Positions 1 to 6,761 of a stretch of DNA of 8,229 bases are shown here, piece by piece (the first letter of the stretch is position 1; the number at the start of each line of letters is the position of its first letter). The stretch spans positions 1-8,229 of the forward strand of contig WRBG01000083.1 of NCBI GenBank assembly GCA_009784635.1, written 5' to 3'. The stretch is from Bacteroidales bacterium. Its GTDB lineage: Bacteria; Bacteroidota; Bacteroidia; Bacteroidales; UBA932. The position numbers and the translations under genes are program-made. The notes beneath the pieces were generated by a model. That model worked only from the letters and a program-made list of their open reading frames with translations. It was not told where the DNA came from and searched no databases.

Positions 1-9
1 CTTACATGC

Positions 10-897
10 TTACTCTTTAATCCGGTCAAAGCCTTTGCCGTAGACGCCTGTTACGTTGGCCACCGACAAAAAGGCGTCCTTGTCTTCTTCCTTTACAATC
101 CGGTAGGCTATGCCGGCCTCCGAACGCCGGACAATCACCATCACTACCTTGCTCTCCTTTTTAGTAAACCAGCCTTGACCGGAAATCAACGTAACCCCTC
201 TGTTCATCTCTTTGGTTAAGCGGTCGGCAATCTGCTGGTAGTTTTTAGAGAAAATGAGTATTTGCAGAGATTGTTTGGTGCCGGCAATCATCAAATCAAT
301 CATATAGCCTGTTACCCCAATCAAAATAAAACCGTACAGCACAGTGGCCAATCGCAAGCCAAGGTTGGTTTCTTCTGAGGTAAAGAACGAACAGGAAATG
401 ATTACCACGTCTATGGCCAAGATTAATCGCCCCGGAGAAATATTTCTATATTTACTGATAATCAGTGCAATAATATCTGTCCCTCCTGTGCTTCCGCCTT
501 GAGAAAAGGTGATGCCGATACCGGCGCCGCCCATGACTCCGCCAATCAGCGCAGCCAATAATTTGCCGTTTTCTATGGCCAATTCATGAATCAAATCCGC
601 CGGAATCCACTGGGGAAGAAGCTGGAAACAAAGCGCGGCTACTACAATCGCATATACGGTCTTTATGCCAAACCCTCTGCCCAATATCTTCAACGCAATC
701 AGCAAAAGGACGGCATTGACCATAAAAAAGGTGTAACTTACGGGAAAGCCCGTAGCGTAATAAATCAATACCCCTACCCCGCTGACGCCTCCGCCAACCA
801 AATGGTTGGGAATCAAGAAAACGACCCATCCGCCGGTATACAGCAACAGTCCAAAAGTAATGAGCAGGTAGGACTTAATTTCTTTAAATATCTTCAT
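10..897 (-). CDS. YitT family integral membrane protein (DUF161 + DUF2179)
   Basis: This 295-residue protein has the usual YitT length and layout. An N-terminal membrane region carries about six hydrophobic segments (near residues 10-30, 35-50, 53-72, 80-95, 112-132 and 155-205), with glycine-rich GGGVSGVG (35-42) and SQGGSTGGTD (132-141) motifs typical of DUF161. A soluble DUF2179 domain follows (about 212-292), containing GVTLISGQGWFTKKES and VTGVYGKGF. It acts in the inner membrane; the family's transport or regulatory role is poorly known, and no substrate can be read from the sequence. The ATG start at 895-897 lies one base after the leuS stop, so the two genes are almost certainly co-transcribed and translationally coupled. 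From memory, leuS followed by yitT is a common Bacteroidales arrangement. The gene ends nine bases before the window edge and appears intact. Confidence 0.9.
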   Translation of the reverse strand: MKIFKEIKSYLLITFGLLLYTGGWVVFLIPNHLVGGGVSGVGVLIYYATGFPVSYTFFMVNAVLLLIALKILGRGFGIKTVYAIVVAALCFQLLPQWIPADLIHELAIENGKLLAALIGGVMGGAGIGITFSQGGSTGGTDIIALIISKYRNISPGRLILAIDVVIISCSFFTSEETNLGLRLATVLYGFILIGVTGYMIDLMIAGTKQSLQILIFSKNYQQIADRLTKEMNRGVTLISGQGWFTKKESKVVMVIVRRSEAGIAYRIVKEEDKDAFLSVANVTGVYGKGFDRIKE

Positions 898-898
898 A

Positions 899-3661
899 TT
901 AGCATACTACATTTACAATCCTCCCCGGCACCGCCACCACTTTTTTGACCAAGGCGCCGCCCAAGTATTTTTCCAGCTGGGAGTCGGCCAACACAGCCTG
1001 TTGAATCTCCTCTTGGGAAATCCCCAGCGGAAGTTCTTTCTTAAAACGCAACTTACCGTTCACCGATACGGGATACTCAAAAGTGCGCTCCACAGTATAT
1101 TCCTCATTATACACCGGATAGCTTGCACGGGAAATACTTGGGGTACGACCCAGCAAATGCCACAACTCCTCGCTGATATGGGGGGCAAAAGGAGAGAGCA
1201 AAATCAAGAAAGGCTCCAAAATGGCCTGTTTCCTACATTTCAAATCCATCATCTCGTTTACAAAAATCATAAAAGCGCTCACGGAGGTATTAAAAGAAAA
1301 CTGCTCTATGTCGGACTCTATCTTTTTGATTAACTTATGCAAAGCCTTTAATTCTTGAGCCGATGGAGTTTCTTGACTAAGTCCGAACTGTTCCTGAACA
1401 AAAAAGAGACGCCACACTTTTTTTAGGAATCGGTGTACGCCGTCGATTCCGTTGGTATCCCAAGGCTTGGCCTGTACCAAAGGGCCTAAGAACATCTCGT
1501 ACATCCTCAAGGTATCGGCTCCGTAATCTGCGCAAATTTTATCGGGATTGACCACATTGTGCATGGATTTGCTCATTTTCTCTACCGCCCATCCGCAAAT
1601 GTATTCCCCGTCTTCCAATATAAATTCGGCGGTGGCAAACTCCGGGCGCCAAGCCTTAAAGGCCTCTATATCCAAGCGGTCGTTGTGTACTATATGCACA
1701 TCTACATGCAATTCGGTTGTTTCGTATTTATCTTTCAGATTCAGCGATACAAAGGTATTGGCGCCCGTCATCCGATATACAAAATTGGAGCGTCCTTGAA
1801 TCATCCCTTGGTTTACCAATTGTTTAAAAGGCTCGTCTTCGCATACATATCCACGGTCAAACAAAAATTTGTTCCAAAATCGAGAATAAATCAAGTGGCC
1901 GGTGGCATGCTCGGCGCCGCCAATATACAGGTCTACGTCCCGCCAATAATCGTTGGCTTCGCGGCCCACTAAAGCGTTGGGGTTATGCGGGTCCATGTAA
2001 CGCAGGTAATAGGCGCTGCTGCCGGCGAATCCCGGCATGGTGCTTTTTTCTATGGGATATCCTTGATGGTTCCAATCTTTGGCTCGGCCCAGCGGAGGCT
2101 CGCCCGTCTCTGTGGGAAGGTACTTATCTACTTCGGGCAGAACCAAAGGCAAGGCCTCTTGGGGCATCGGCATGGCCATACCTTCTTTGTAATAGATGGG
2201 GAAAGGCTCGCCCCAGTAACGCTGACGGCTAAAAATAGCGTCCCGCAAACGGTAATTCACCTTTCTTTGGCCGATTCCCAGACGCTCCACCTCGTCCATG
2301 GCCGCAGGAATCGCCTCCTTGACGCTCATGCCATTGAGAAAACCGGAATTGCACATCGTCCCTTCTTTGGCGTCAAAGCTCTCGCAGCTGACGTCGCAGC
2401 CTTCAATCAGAGGAACAATCGACAGGTTAAAATGTTTGGCAAACACATAGTCGCGGCTGTCGTGAGCCGGCACGCCCATGATGGCGCCGGTGCCGTAGCC
2501 GGCCAACACATATTCGCTGACCCAAACGGGAATCCACTCTTTTGTAAAGGGATTCAAGGCATGGCTTCCGCTGAATACTCCGGTTATCTTATGCGCTTCG
2601 GTCATCCGTTCCCTTTCGGTTTTCTTCTTGGCTTCAAGCAGGTAGGCCTCTACAGCCTCTTTTTGTGGAGGGGTAGTCAGTTTTTCTACCCATTCACTCT
2701 CCGGCGCCAGCACCATAAAAGTGGCCCCGAACACCGTATCGGCGCGGGTGGTAAAGATGCTCATATCATGGTCTTCACAACCGTTGCTGACCTTAAATAT
2801 CATCTCGGCGCCCTCCGACCGGCCAATCCAATTGCGCTGCATCTCTTTGAGCGAATCGCTCCATTGCAGGGCCTCCAAACCATGCAACAATCGCTCGGAA
2901 TAAGCCGACACCCTTAACTGCCACTGCTTCATCTTCCGTTGCTCCACCGGATGCCCGCCTCGCTCCGAAAAACCGTCTTTGACCTCGTCATTGGCCAACA
3001 CCGTCCCCAAAGCCGGACACCAATTCACCGACGTTTCGCCAATATAGGCTATCCGGTAGTTCATCAACACTTCCTGTTTTTCCAGCTCCGTCATGGCTTT
3101 CCAATCCGCGGCGCTAAAGTCGAGCTTTTCCGTGCAGGCCGCGTTCAATCCGCCCACACCCTGCCGAACAAACACCTCCTCCAATTCGGAAATCGGACGG
3201 GCCTGCTGCTCATCGTAGCAATAATAGCTGTGAAACATCTCTAAGAAAGCCCATTGCGTCCATTTATAATAGTCCGGATTACAAGTCCGTACCTCTCGAT
3301 TCCAATCGTAGGAAAACCCGATTTTATCCATTTGCTCCCGATACCGCTCAATATTCTTTTGGGTAGTCAAGGCCGGATGCTGCCCCGTTTGGATGGCATA
3401 CTGCTCCGCAGGTAGGCCAAAGGCGTCGTAACCCATGGGATGCAATACATTAAAACCTTTTAGCCGCTTATAACGACTATAAATATCGCTGGCAATGTAG
3501 CCCAACGGATGCCCCACGTGCAAGCCCGCACCCGAAGGGTAAGGAAACATGTCCAATACGTAAAACTTGGGAAGGGAAGTATCTGTATCTACTTTAAATA
3601 TCTTGTTTTCTGCCCAATAACGCTGCCAGCGCTGTTCTATCTCTGCAAAATTGTATTCCAT
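899..3661 (-). CDS. leuS: Leucine--tRNA ligase
   Basis: This is cytoplasmic class I leucyl-tRNA synthetase, which charges tRNA-Leu with leucine using ATP. Numbering is from the ATG at 3661, giving 920 residues, as expected for Bacteroidetes LeuS. The HIGH-type motif is HVGH at 48-51, inside PYPSGAGLHVGHPLGY. The CP1 editing domain shows TTRADT (304-309) and GTGAIMGVPAHDSRD (390-404). The catalytic loop KMSKS is at 695-699. An anticodon-binding helical domain and a C-terminal tRNA-binding domain follow. The frame stays open eight codons upstream to a TTG at 3685, but that TTG lies inside the promoter box, while the ATG begins the family-typical MEYNFAEIEQRW; the ATG is therefore chosen. No Shine-Dalgarno site is visible, as is usual in Bacteroidetes. 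yitT follows one base downstream. The gene looks intact and ordinary. Confidence 0.97.
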   Translation of the reverse strand: MEYNFAEIEQRWQRYWAENKIFKVDTDTSLPKFYVLDMFPYPSGAGLHVGHPLGYIASDIYSRYKRLKGFNVLHPMGYDAFGLPAEQYAIQTGQHPALTTQKNIERYREQMDKIGFSYDWNREVRTCNPDYYKWTQWAFLEMFHSYYCYDEQQARPISELEEVFVRQGVGGLNAACTEKLDFSAADWKAMTELEKQEVLMNYRIAYIGETSVNWCPALGTVLANDEVKDGFSERGGHPVEQRKMKQWQLRVSAYSERLLHGLEALQWSDSLKEMQRNWIGRSEGAEMIFKVSNGCEDHDMSIFTTRADTVFGATFMVLAPESEWVEKLTTPPQKEAVEAYLLEAKKKTERERMTEAHKITGVFSGSHALNPFTKEWIPVWVSEYVLAGYGTGAIMGVPAHDSRDYVFAKHFNLSIVPLIEGCDVSCESFDAKEGTMCNSGFLNGMSVKEAIPAAMDEVERLGIGQRKVNYRLRDAIFSRQRYWGEPFPIYYKEGMAMPMPQEALPLVLPEVDKYLPTETGEPPLGRAKDWNHQGYPIEKSTMPGFAGSSAYYLRYMDPHNPNALVGREANDYWRDVDLYIGGAEHATGHLIYSRFWNKFLFDRGYVCEDEPFKQLVNQGMIQGRSNFVYRMTGANTFVSLNLKDKYETTELHVDVHIVHNDRLDIEAFKAWRPEFATAEFILEDGEYICGWAVEKMSKSMHNVVNPDKICADYGADTLRMYEMFLGPLVQAKPWDTNGIDGVHRFLKKVWRLFFVQEQFGLSQETPSAQELKALHKLIKKIESDIEQFSFNTSVSAFMIFVNEMMDLKCRKQAILEPFLILLSPFAPHISEELWHLLGRTPSISRASYPVYNEEYTVERTFEYPVSVNGKLRFKKELPLGISQEEIQQAVLADSQLEKYLGGALVKKVVAVPGRIVNVVC

Positions 3662-3682
3662 AAATAACGTTTTTTGAGGAGG

Positions 3683-3690
3683 CAAAGGTA
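3683..3690 (-). promoter_or_regulatory. Candidate Bacteroidetes -7 box for leuS-yitT
   Basis: Read on the minus strand this is TAccTTTG, an exact match to the Bacteroidetes -7 consensus TAnnTTTG. It lies 21 bases upstream of the leuS ATG and 12 bases beyond the stop codon of the LanB remnant, in an otherwise A/T-rich gap. No good -33 TTTG box sits at the expected 19-21 base spacing; the nearest weak match is TGTG about 15 bases upstream. If used, the transcript would have a very short leader, and the housekeeping pair would be transcribed independently of the surface-protein genes upstream. Confidence 0.6.
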
Positions 3691-3702
3691 CGCAATTTTT
3701 AG

Positions 3703-3999
3703 CTACACAGGTTTCTCGCGTGCCTTTTTAGACTTGTAATATTCTAGCAAAAAATCATACACAACAGCCTCATGCATACGTTGTTTGCTGCGGAACCAGC
3801 GATTCATCATCGTATGGGTATAGCTCGATAACAGGGCGTTGAACTTTTCGCCTTTTTCTATATGCTCTATGATTTGACCGGCAATCGGCTTTTGCATGTC
3901 TGACCTTGCGTCCAATATGCGGTAGATACTTTGATACTTCTCGTCTGTTGCCTCCAACAACGCCTCCACCGCTGTGGAAAAACAGTCAACATTGCGTAT
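3703..3999 (-). pseudogene. Headless C-terminal remnant of a LanB-type (SpaB_C) RiPP dehydratase
   Basis: About 95 codons are open to a TAG at 3703-3705. They match the end of the partial gene at the right edge of the window (46 of 51 aligned residues identical). The C-terminal signature SSYTHTMMNRWFRSKQR followed by a YDFLLEYYKS stretch resembles, from memory, the end of the thiopeptide-type/SpaB_C domain of Bacteroidetes lantibiotic dehydratases. That domain is normally about 250 residues or more and sits in a larger protein, so only its tail survives. The upstream border falls between 3985 and 4006, directly after the stop of the lipoprotein gene. The frame extends open to 4113 only by reading that gene's 3' end out of frame, so that extension is not a genuine N-terminus. 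There is no internal stop or frameshift. A short product from an internal GTG or ATG is possible but unlikely. The truncation is clear; the family assignment is good but rests on pattern memory. Confidence 0.7.
3735..3889 (-). repeat. Direct repeat (LanB tail), left copy
   Basis: This 155-nt segment aligns without gaps to 8075-8229, 4340 bases away in the same orientation. By hand count there are 13 mismatches (about 92% identity), 12 of them transitions. The match decays at the 3' end of the reading frame, where the last residues differ. It may extend further at the other end, beyond the window. Confidence 0.9.
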
Positions 4000-4006
4000 T
4001 ACTCGC

Positions 4007-5383
4007 TCACAGGGATGGACAATCATTAAGAACGGGGGCTGAATCGCAAACCAGCCTAAAGCCGACGACGACGGAACGGAAGTAGGGAAAGTCATAGTTA
4101 CGACAAGACACACGCAGGTACCTCAAGTAACTGTTTTGGGCGCCGCCACGACTTACACGGTACATTCCCGTCTCGGGTCCCCGTGGATTGGTTTGCGGCG
4201 TGGATGGGTAGGCGCCATACCAGTCCTGGCACCATTCCCAAACATTGCCGCTCATATCGTAAACACCCAACTCATTGGGCCTTTTCAAACCCCAGGGATA
4301 GGTTGTGAAGTTACTGTTACTAATATACCACGCCACCTCGTCCGGATTGTCGCTGCCGCTGAATAGGTAGCCCATACTTTTGTTTCCCCCGCGGGCCGCA
4401 TACTCCCATTCTGCCTCGGTGGGTAAACGATACCCTTTACCGGTAGTCACGTTCAACTTATAGATAAAACCATCCTCGTAATATCTTATTCCACTCAATT
4501 CCACATAACTGCCCGAAAGGCCTACAATATCATTCCAACTCACATTTTCGACAGGAAGATTAGGGCCGGGGCGGAAAGAAGGATTATTGCCCATGAGGGC
4601 TATCCACTGTGCCTGAATTACTTGATATTTTGCCATATAAAAACTGTTCAATGTTACTTGATGGGGCGGAAGTTCATCCGGGAAATAATTTGGGTTCGTA
4701 CCGCCCATTAAAAAGCTGCCGCCTTCTATAAACGCCATTTCGAAGTCGGGGAAGGTTATGCTAATGATTTTGCTTGAGCTTACTCCGCTGCCGTCTGCTG
4801 CCGTGGCGAATATGGTGGCCATACCTGCGCGAATACCCGTAACCACACCCATATCGTCAACAATGGCCATGTCTGTGTTAAAACTGCTCCATATTACGTC
4901 CTTGTTGGTGGCGTTGTCGGGTGTGACGGTGGCCGTAAGGCTTATTATTTTTCCTGCCTCTATCGACACTTCCGAGGGATGGATGGTGATGCCCGTTACC
5001 ATTACATTGGTCTCCAGTTGGGGGATCATAAGGGATTTTTCTACATAGTGAGAACCGTTGCGGTTGATGGCCCTTAACGCCACTGTGTGCGTTCCCGATG
5101 AAGTAAAGGTATAGGAGATATCTTGACTTGTTGCTATTTGTACTCCGTTTACCGTCCAGGAGTAAGTGGTTGACAATCCGCCGGTATTTGTGGCATTGGT
5201 AAACATTACCAAACATGGGGGCGCTGCCGCCTGTCCATCTGCAGTTCGGTAGCTCATGGTAAAATCGGCCCAAGGTTCAATATCCCCCAAATGACCATCC
5301 CCGCAACTGTGAAATACAGCGGTTGCCATGCCCGAAAAGAGCAGGAGTCCAAACATTTTTTCATATAGATACTGCTTACTCAC
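4007..5383 (-). CDS. Lipoprotein with PKD, Ig-like (Big_2) and FGE-sulfatase-fold domains, copy 2
   Basis: The 458-residue product has a lipoprotein signal peptide ending FHSC, with Cys27 the likely lipidated residue. A PKD-like domain follows (about 39-121, STTYSWTVNG and YTFTSSGTHTVAL), then a Big_2 Ig-like domain (about 127-211, LTATVTPDNATNKDVIW), then an FGE-sulfatase domain (about 216-446). Family landmarks are SFLMGGT, PPHQVTLNSFYMAKYQV, LPTEAEWEYAARGG (320-333), ELGVYDMSGNVWEWCQDWYG (371-390), RVSRGG and GFRLV (441-445). Compared with human SUMF1, the two catalytic cysteines align to Ser and Leu, so formylglycine synthesis is unlikely and a binding or structural surface role is inferred. 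The start is GTG at 5381-5383, overlapping the upstream paralog's TGA as GTGA, so translation is probably coupled. It is highly similar to that paralog except in the C-terminal half of the FGE domain. Confidence 0.88.
   Translation of the reverse strand: MSKQYLYEKMFGLLLFSGMATAVFHSCGDGHLGDIEPWADFTMSYRTADGQAAAPPCLVMFTNATNTGGLSTTYSWTVNGVQIATSQDISYTFTSSGTHTVALRAINRNGSHYVEKSLMIPQLETNVMVTGITIHPSEVSIEAGKIISLTATVTPDNATNKDVIWSSFNTDMAIVDDMGVVTGIRAGMATIFATAADGSGVSSSKIISITFPDFEMAFIEGGSFLMGGTNPNYFPDELPPHQVTLNSFYMAKYQVIQAQWIALMGNNPSFRPGPNLPVENVSWNDIVGLSGSYVELSGIRYYEDGFIYKLNVTTGKGYRLPTEAEWEYAARGGNKSMGYLFSGSDNPDEVAWYISNSNFTTYPWGLKRPNELGVYDMSGNVWEWCQDWYGAYPSTPQTNPRGPETGMYRVSRGGAQNSYLRYLRVSCRNYDFPYFRSVVVGFRLVCDSAPVLNDCPSL
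4064..4141 (-). other. Hypervariable patch in FGE domain, copy 2 (DGR-like candidate)
   Basis: These are codons 415-440 of the downstream lipoprotein, between RVSRGG and GFRLV. Only 8 of 26 residues match the paralog patch at 5437-5514, against long identical stretches elsewhere. Invariant positions form a framework (Asn, then RVS, RNY and one Pro). The 23 nt immediately after it in reading direction (4063 to 4041) are identical to the paralog. The position matches the variable region of C-type-lectin-fold DGR targets, but no retroelement parts are in the window. Confidence 0.4.
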
Positions 5384-6750
5384 AGGGATGGACAGTCATT
5401 GAGAACGGGGGCCGAATCGCAAACCAGCCTAAAGCCCAGATTTTGGTAAAGGTAGTGTGGCGGGGCATAGTTGCGGTATGACACGCGCGCATGCGCGGTG
5501 GAGGCGTTCCACCCGCCACCCCGTATCACCCGATTGGAGCCCGATAAAGGCCCCAGCGGATTGATTTGTGGATCAGATGAATATATGCCATACCAGTCCT
5601 GGCACCATTCTGCAACATTGCCGCTCATATCGTGAATACCCAGTTCGTTGGCCTGTCTTAAACCCACAGGTTGAGTGCCAAAGCTATACAGCCGGGCCAC
5701 ATCGTTCCATATGTTACTCCCGCTGTACTTGTAGCCCCTGCTTTGCTTGCCGCCACGCGCCGCATACTCCCACTCTGCCTCGGTGGGTAAACGATATTCC
5801 TTACCGGTAGCCATATTTAGCTTATAGATGAAACCATCTTCATAATACCTTGTTCCATTCAACTCCATATAGCTACCCGCAATGCCCACAATATTGTTCC
5901 AACTTACCAGTTCAACAGGTAAATCGGCACCCGAGAACCCAGAAGGATTAGCGCCCATAATCACCAACCACTGCATCTGCGTTACCTCGTATTTTCCCAT
6001 GTAAAAATCGCCTAATGTAACTTGATGGGGCGGAAGTTCTTCAGGGAAGGGTTCGTCGTCCGTACCACCCATTGTAAATGTCCCGCCTTCCACAAATACC
6101 ATTCCAGGGTCGGGGAAGGTTACGCTCACGTTTATGCTTGAATTTACCCCGCTGCCGTCTGCTGCCGTGGCGTATATGGTGGTCGCACCCACGCGGATGC
6201 CCCTAACGACACCCATATTGTCAACAGTGGCCATGTCTGTGTCAAAACTGCTCCATATTATGCCCTTATTGGTGGCATTGTCGGGCGTAACGGTGGCCGT
6301 AAGGTATAAAATTTTGCCTGCCTCTACCGACGCTTCCCCGGAGGGGTTGATGATGACACCCGTTACCATTACATCGGTCTCCGCTCGGGGAATCGTAAGG
6401 GATTTTTCCACATGATGAGAACCGTTGCGGTTGGTGGCCCTTAACGCCACCGTATGCGTTCCCGATGAAGTAAAGGTATAGGAGGCATCTTGACTTGTTG
6501 CTATTTGCGTCCCGTTTACCGTCCATGAGTAAGTGGTTGACAATCCGCCGGTATTTGTAGCGTTGGTAAACATTACCGGACAGGGAGGCGCTGCCGCCTG
6601 CCCGTCTACAGTTTGGTAGCTTATGGTAAAGTCGGCCCGAGGTTCAATATCTCCCAAATTACCACCCCCGCAACTGTGAAATACAGCGGCTGCCATGCCC
6701 GAAAAGAGCAGGGGTCTAAACATTTTTTTACAAAGATAACGCTTGTTCAT
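5380..6750 (-). CDS. Lipoprotein with PKD, Ig-like (Big_2) and FGE-sulfatase-fold domains, copy 1
   Basis: This 456-residue protein is probably exported and lipidated at Cys27 (FHSC, after a hydrophobic LLFSGMAAAVF stretch). It carries a PKD-like domain (about 39-121), a Big_2 Ig-like domain (about 127-212) and an FGE-sulfatase/SUMF1 domain (about 215-444). Landmarks are TFTMGGT, PPHQVTLGDFYMGKYEVTQ, LPTEAEWEYAARGG (321-334), ELGIHDMSGNVAEWCQDWYG (369-388), RVIRGGGW and GFRLV (439-443). The two positions matching the catalytic cysteines of SUMF1 are both Ala, so it is probably not a formylglycine-generating enzyme. A role at the cell surface, such as ligand binding, is inferred from the lipoprotein signal and domain set only. 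The ATG at 6748-6750 follows the barrel gene's stop by 11 bases with no clear Shine-Dalgarno site. Its stop overlaps the GTG of the next paralog. The three genes probably form one operon. Confidence 0.88.
   Translation of the reverse strand: MNKRYLCKKMFRPLLFSGMAAAVFHSCGGGNLGDIEPRADFTISYQTVDGQAAAPPCPVMFTNATNTGGLSTTYSWTVNGTQIATSQDASYTFTSSGTHTVALRATNRNGSHHVEKSLTIPRAETDVMVTGVIINPSGEASVEAGKILYLTATVTPDNATNKGIIWSSFDTDMATVDNMGVVRGIRVGATTIYATAADGSGVNSSINVSVTFPDPGMVFVEGGTFTMGGTDDEPFPEELPPHQVTLGDFYMGKYEVTQMQWLVIMGANPSGFSGADLPVELVSWNNIVGIAGSYMELNGTRYYEDGFIYKLNMATGKEYRLPTEAEWEYAARGGKQSRGYKYSGSNIWNDVARLYSFGTQPVGLRQANELGIHDMSGNVAEWCQDWYGIYSSDPQINPLGPLSGSNRVIRGGGWNASTAHARVSYRNYAPPHYLYQNLGFRLVCDSAPVLNDCPSL
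5437..5514 (-). other. Hypervariable patch in FGE domain, copy 1 (DGR-like candidate)
   Basis: These are codons 413-438 of the upstream lipoprotein, the counterpart of the patch at 4064-4141. Of 18 replaced codons, 8 keep the same third base (for example GCC/GAC, CAC/TAC, TAC/TTC, CTT/CGT, TAC/TCC), as expected if AAY-type template codons had been mutated at positions 1 and 2. The other 10 also differ at the third base, so the pattern is suggestive and not clean. The flank at 5414-5436 is identical to the paralog. Confidence 0.4.
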
Positions 6751-6761
6751 AAGTGTAGTTA

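Larger units (their letters stand above)
4007..6750 (-). repeat. Tandem paralogous duplication of the lipoprotein gene
   Basis: Two head-to-tail units of 1371 and 1377 nt (5380-6750 and 4007-5383) encode the same domain order with very few length changes. Similarity is high through the signal peptide, PKD and Ig-like domains, falls in the FGE domain, and becomes exact again over the final codons (C-terminal CDSAPVLNDCPSL in both). The repeat junction coincides with the GTGA overlap, so the copying preserved translational coupling. Confidence 0.9.

Noticed and set aside
1985..2917. Long plus-strand open frame (310 codons) opposite leuS
   Set aside because: It is an antisense shadow of the strongly conserved LeuS editing region; its translation is composition-driven and resembles no family.
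3662..3685. Upstream TTG start for leuS adding eight residues
   Set aside because: The TTG lies within the promoter box TAccTTTG, and the ATG at 3661 gives the family-typical N-terminus.
4000..4113. N-terminal extension of the LanB remnant's open frame to an ATG at 4113
   Set aside because: It reads the 3' end of the lipoprotein gene in another frame, and the residues have no similarity to dehydratases. Homology begins only below about 4000.
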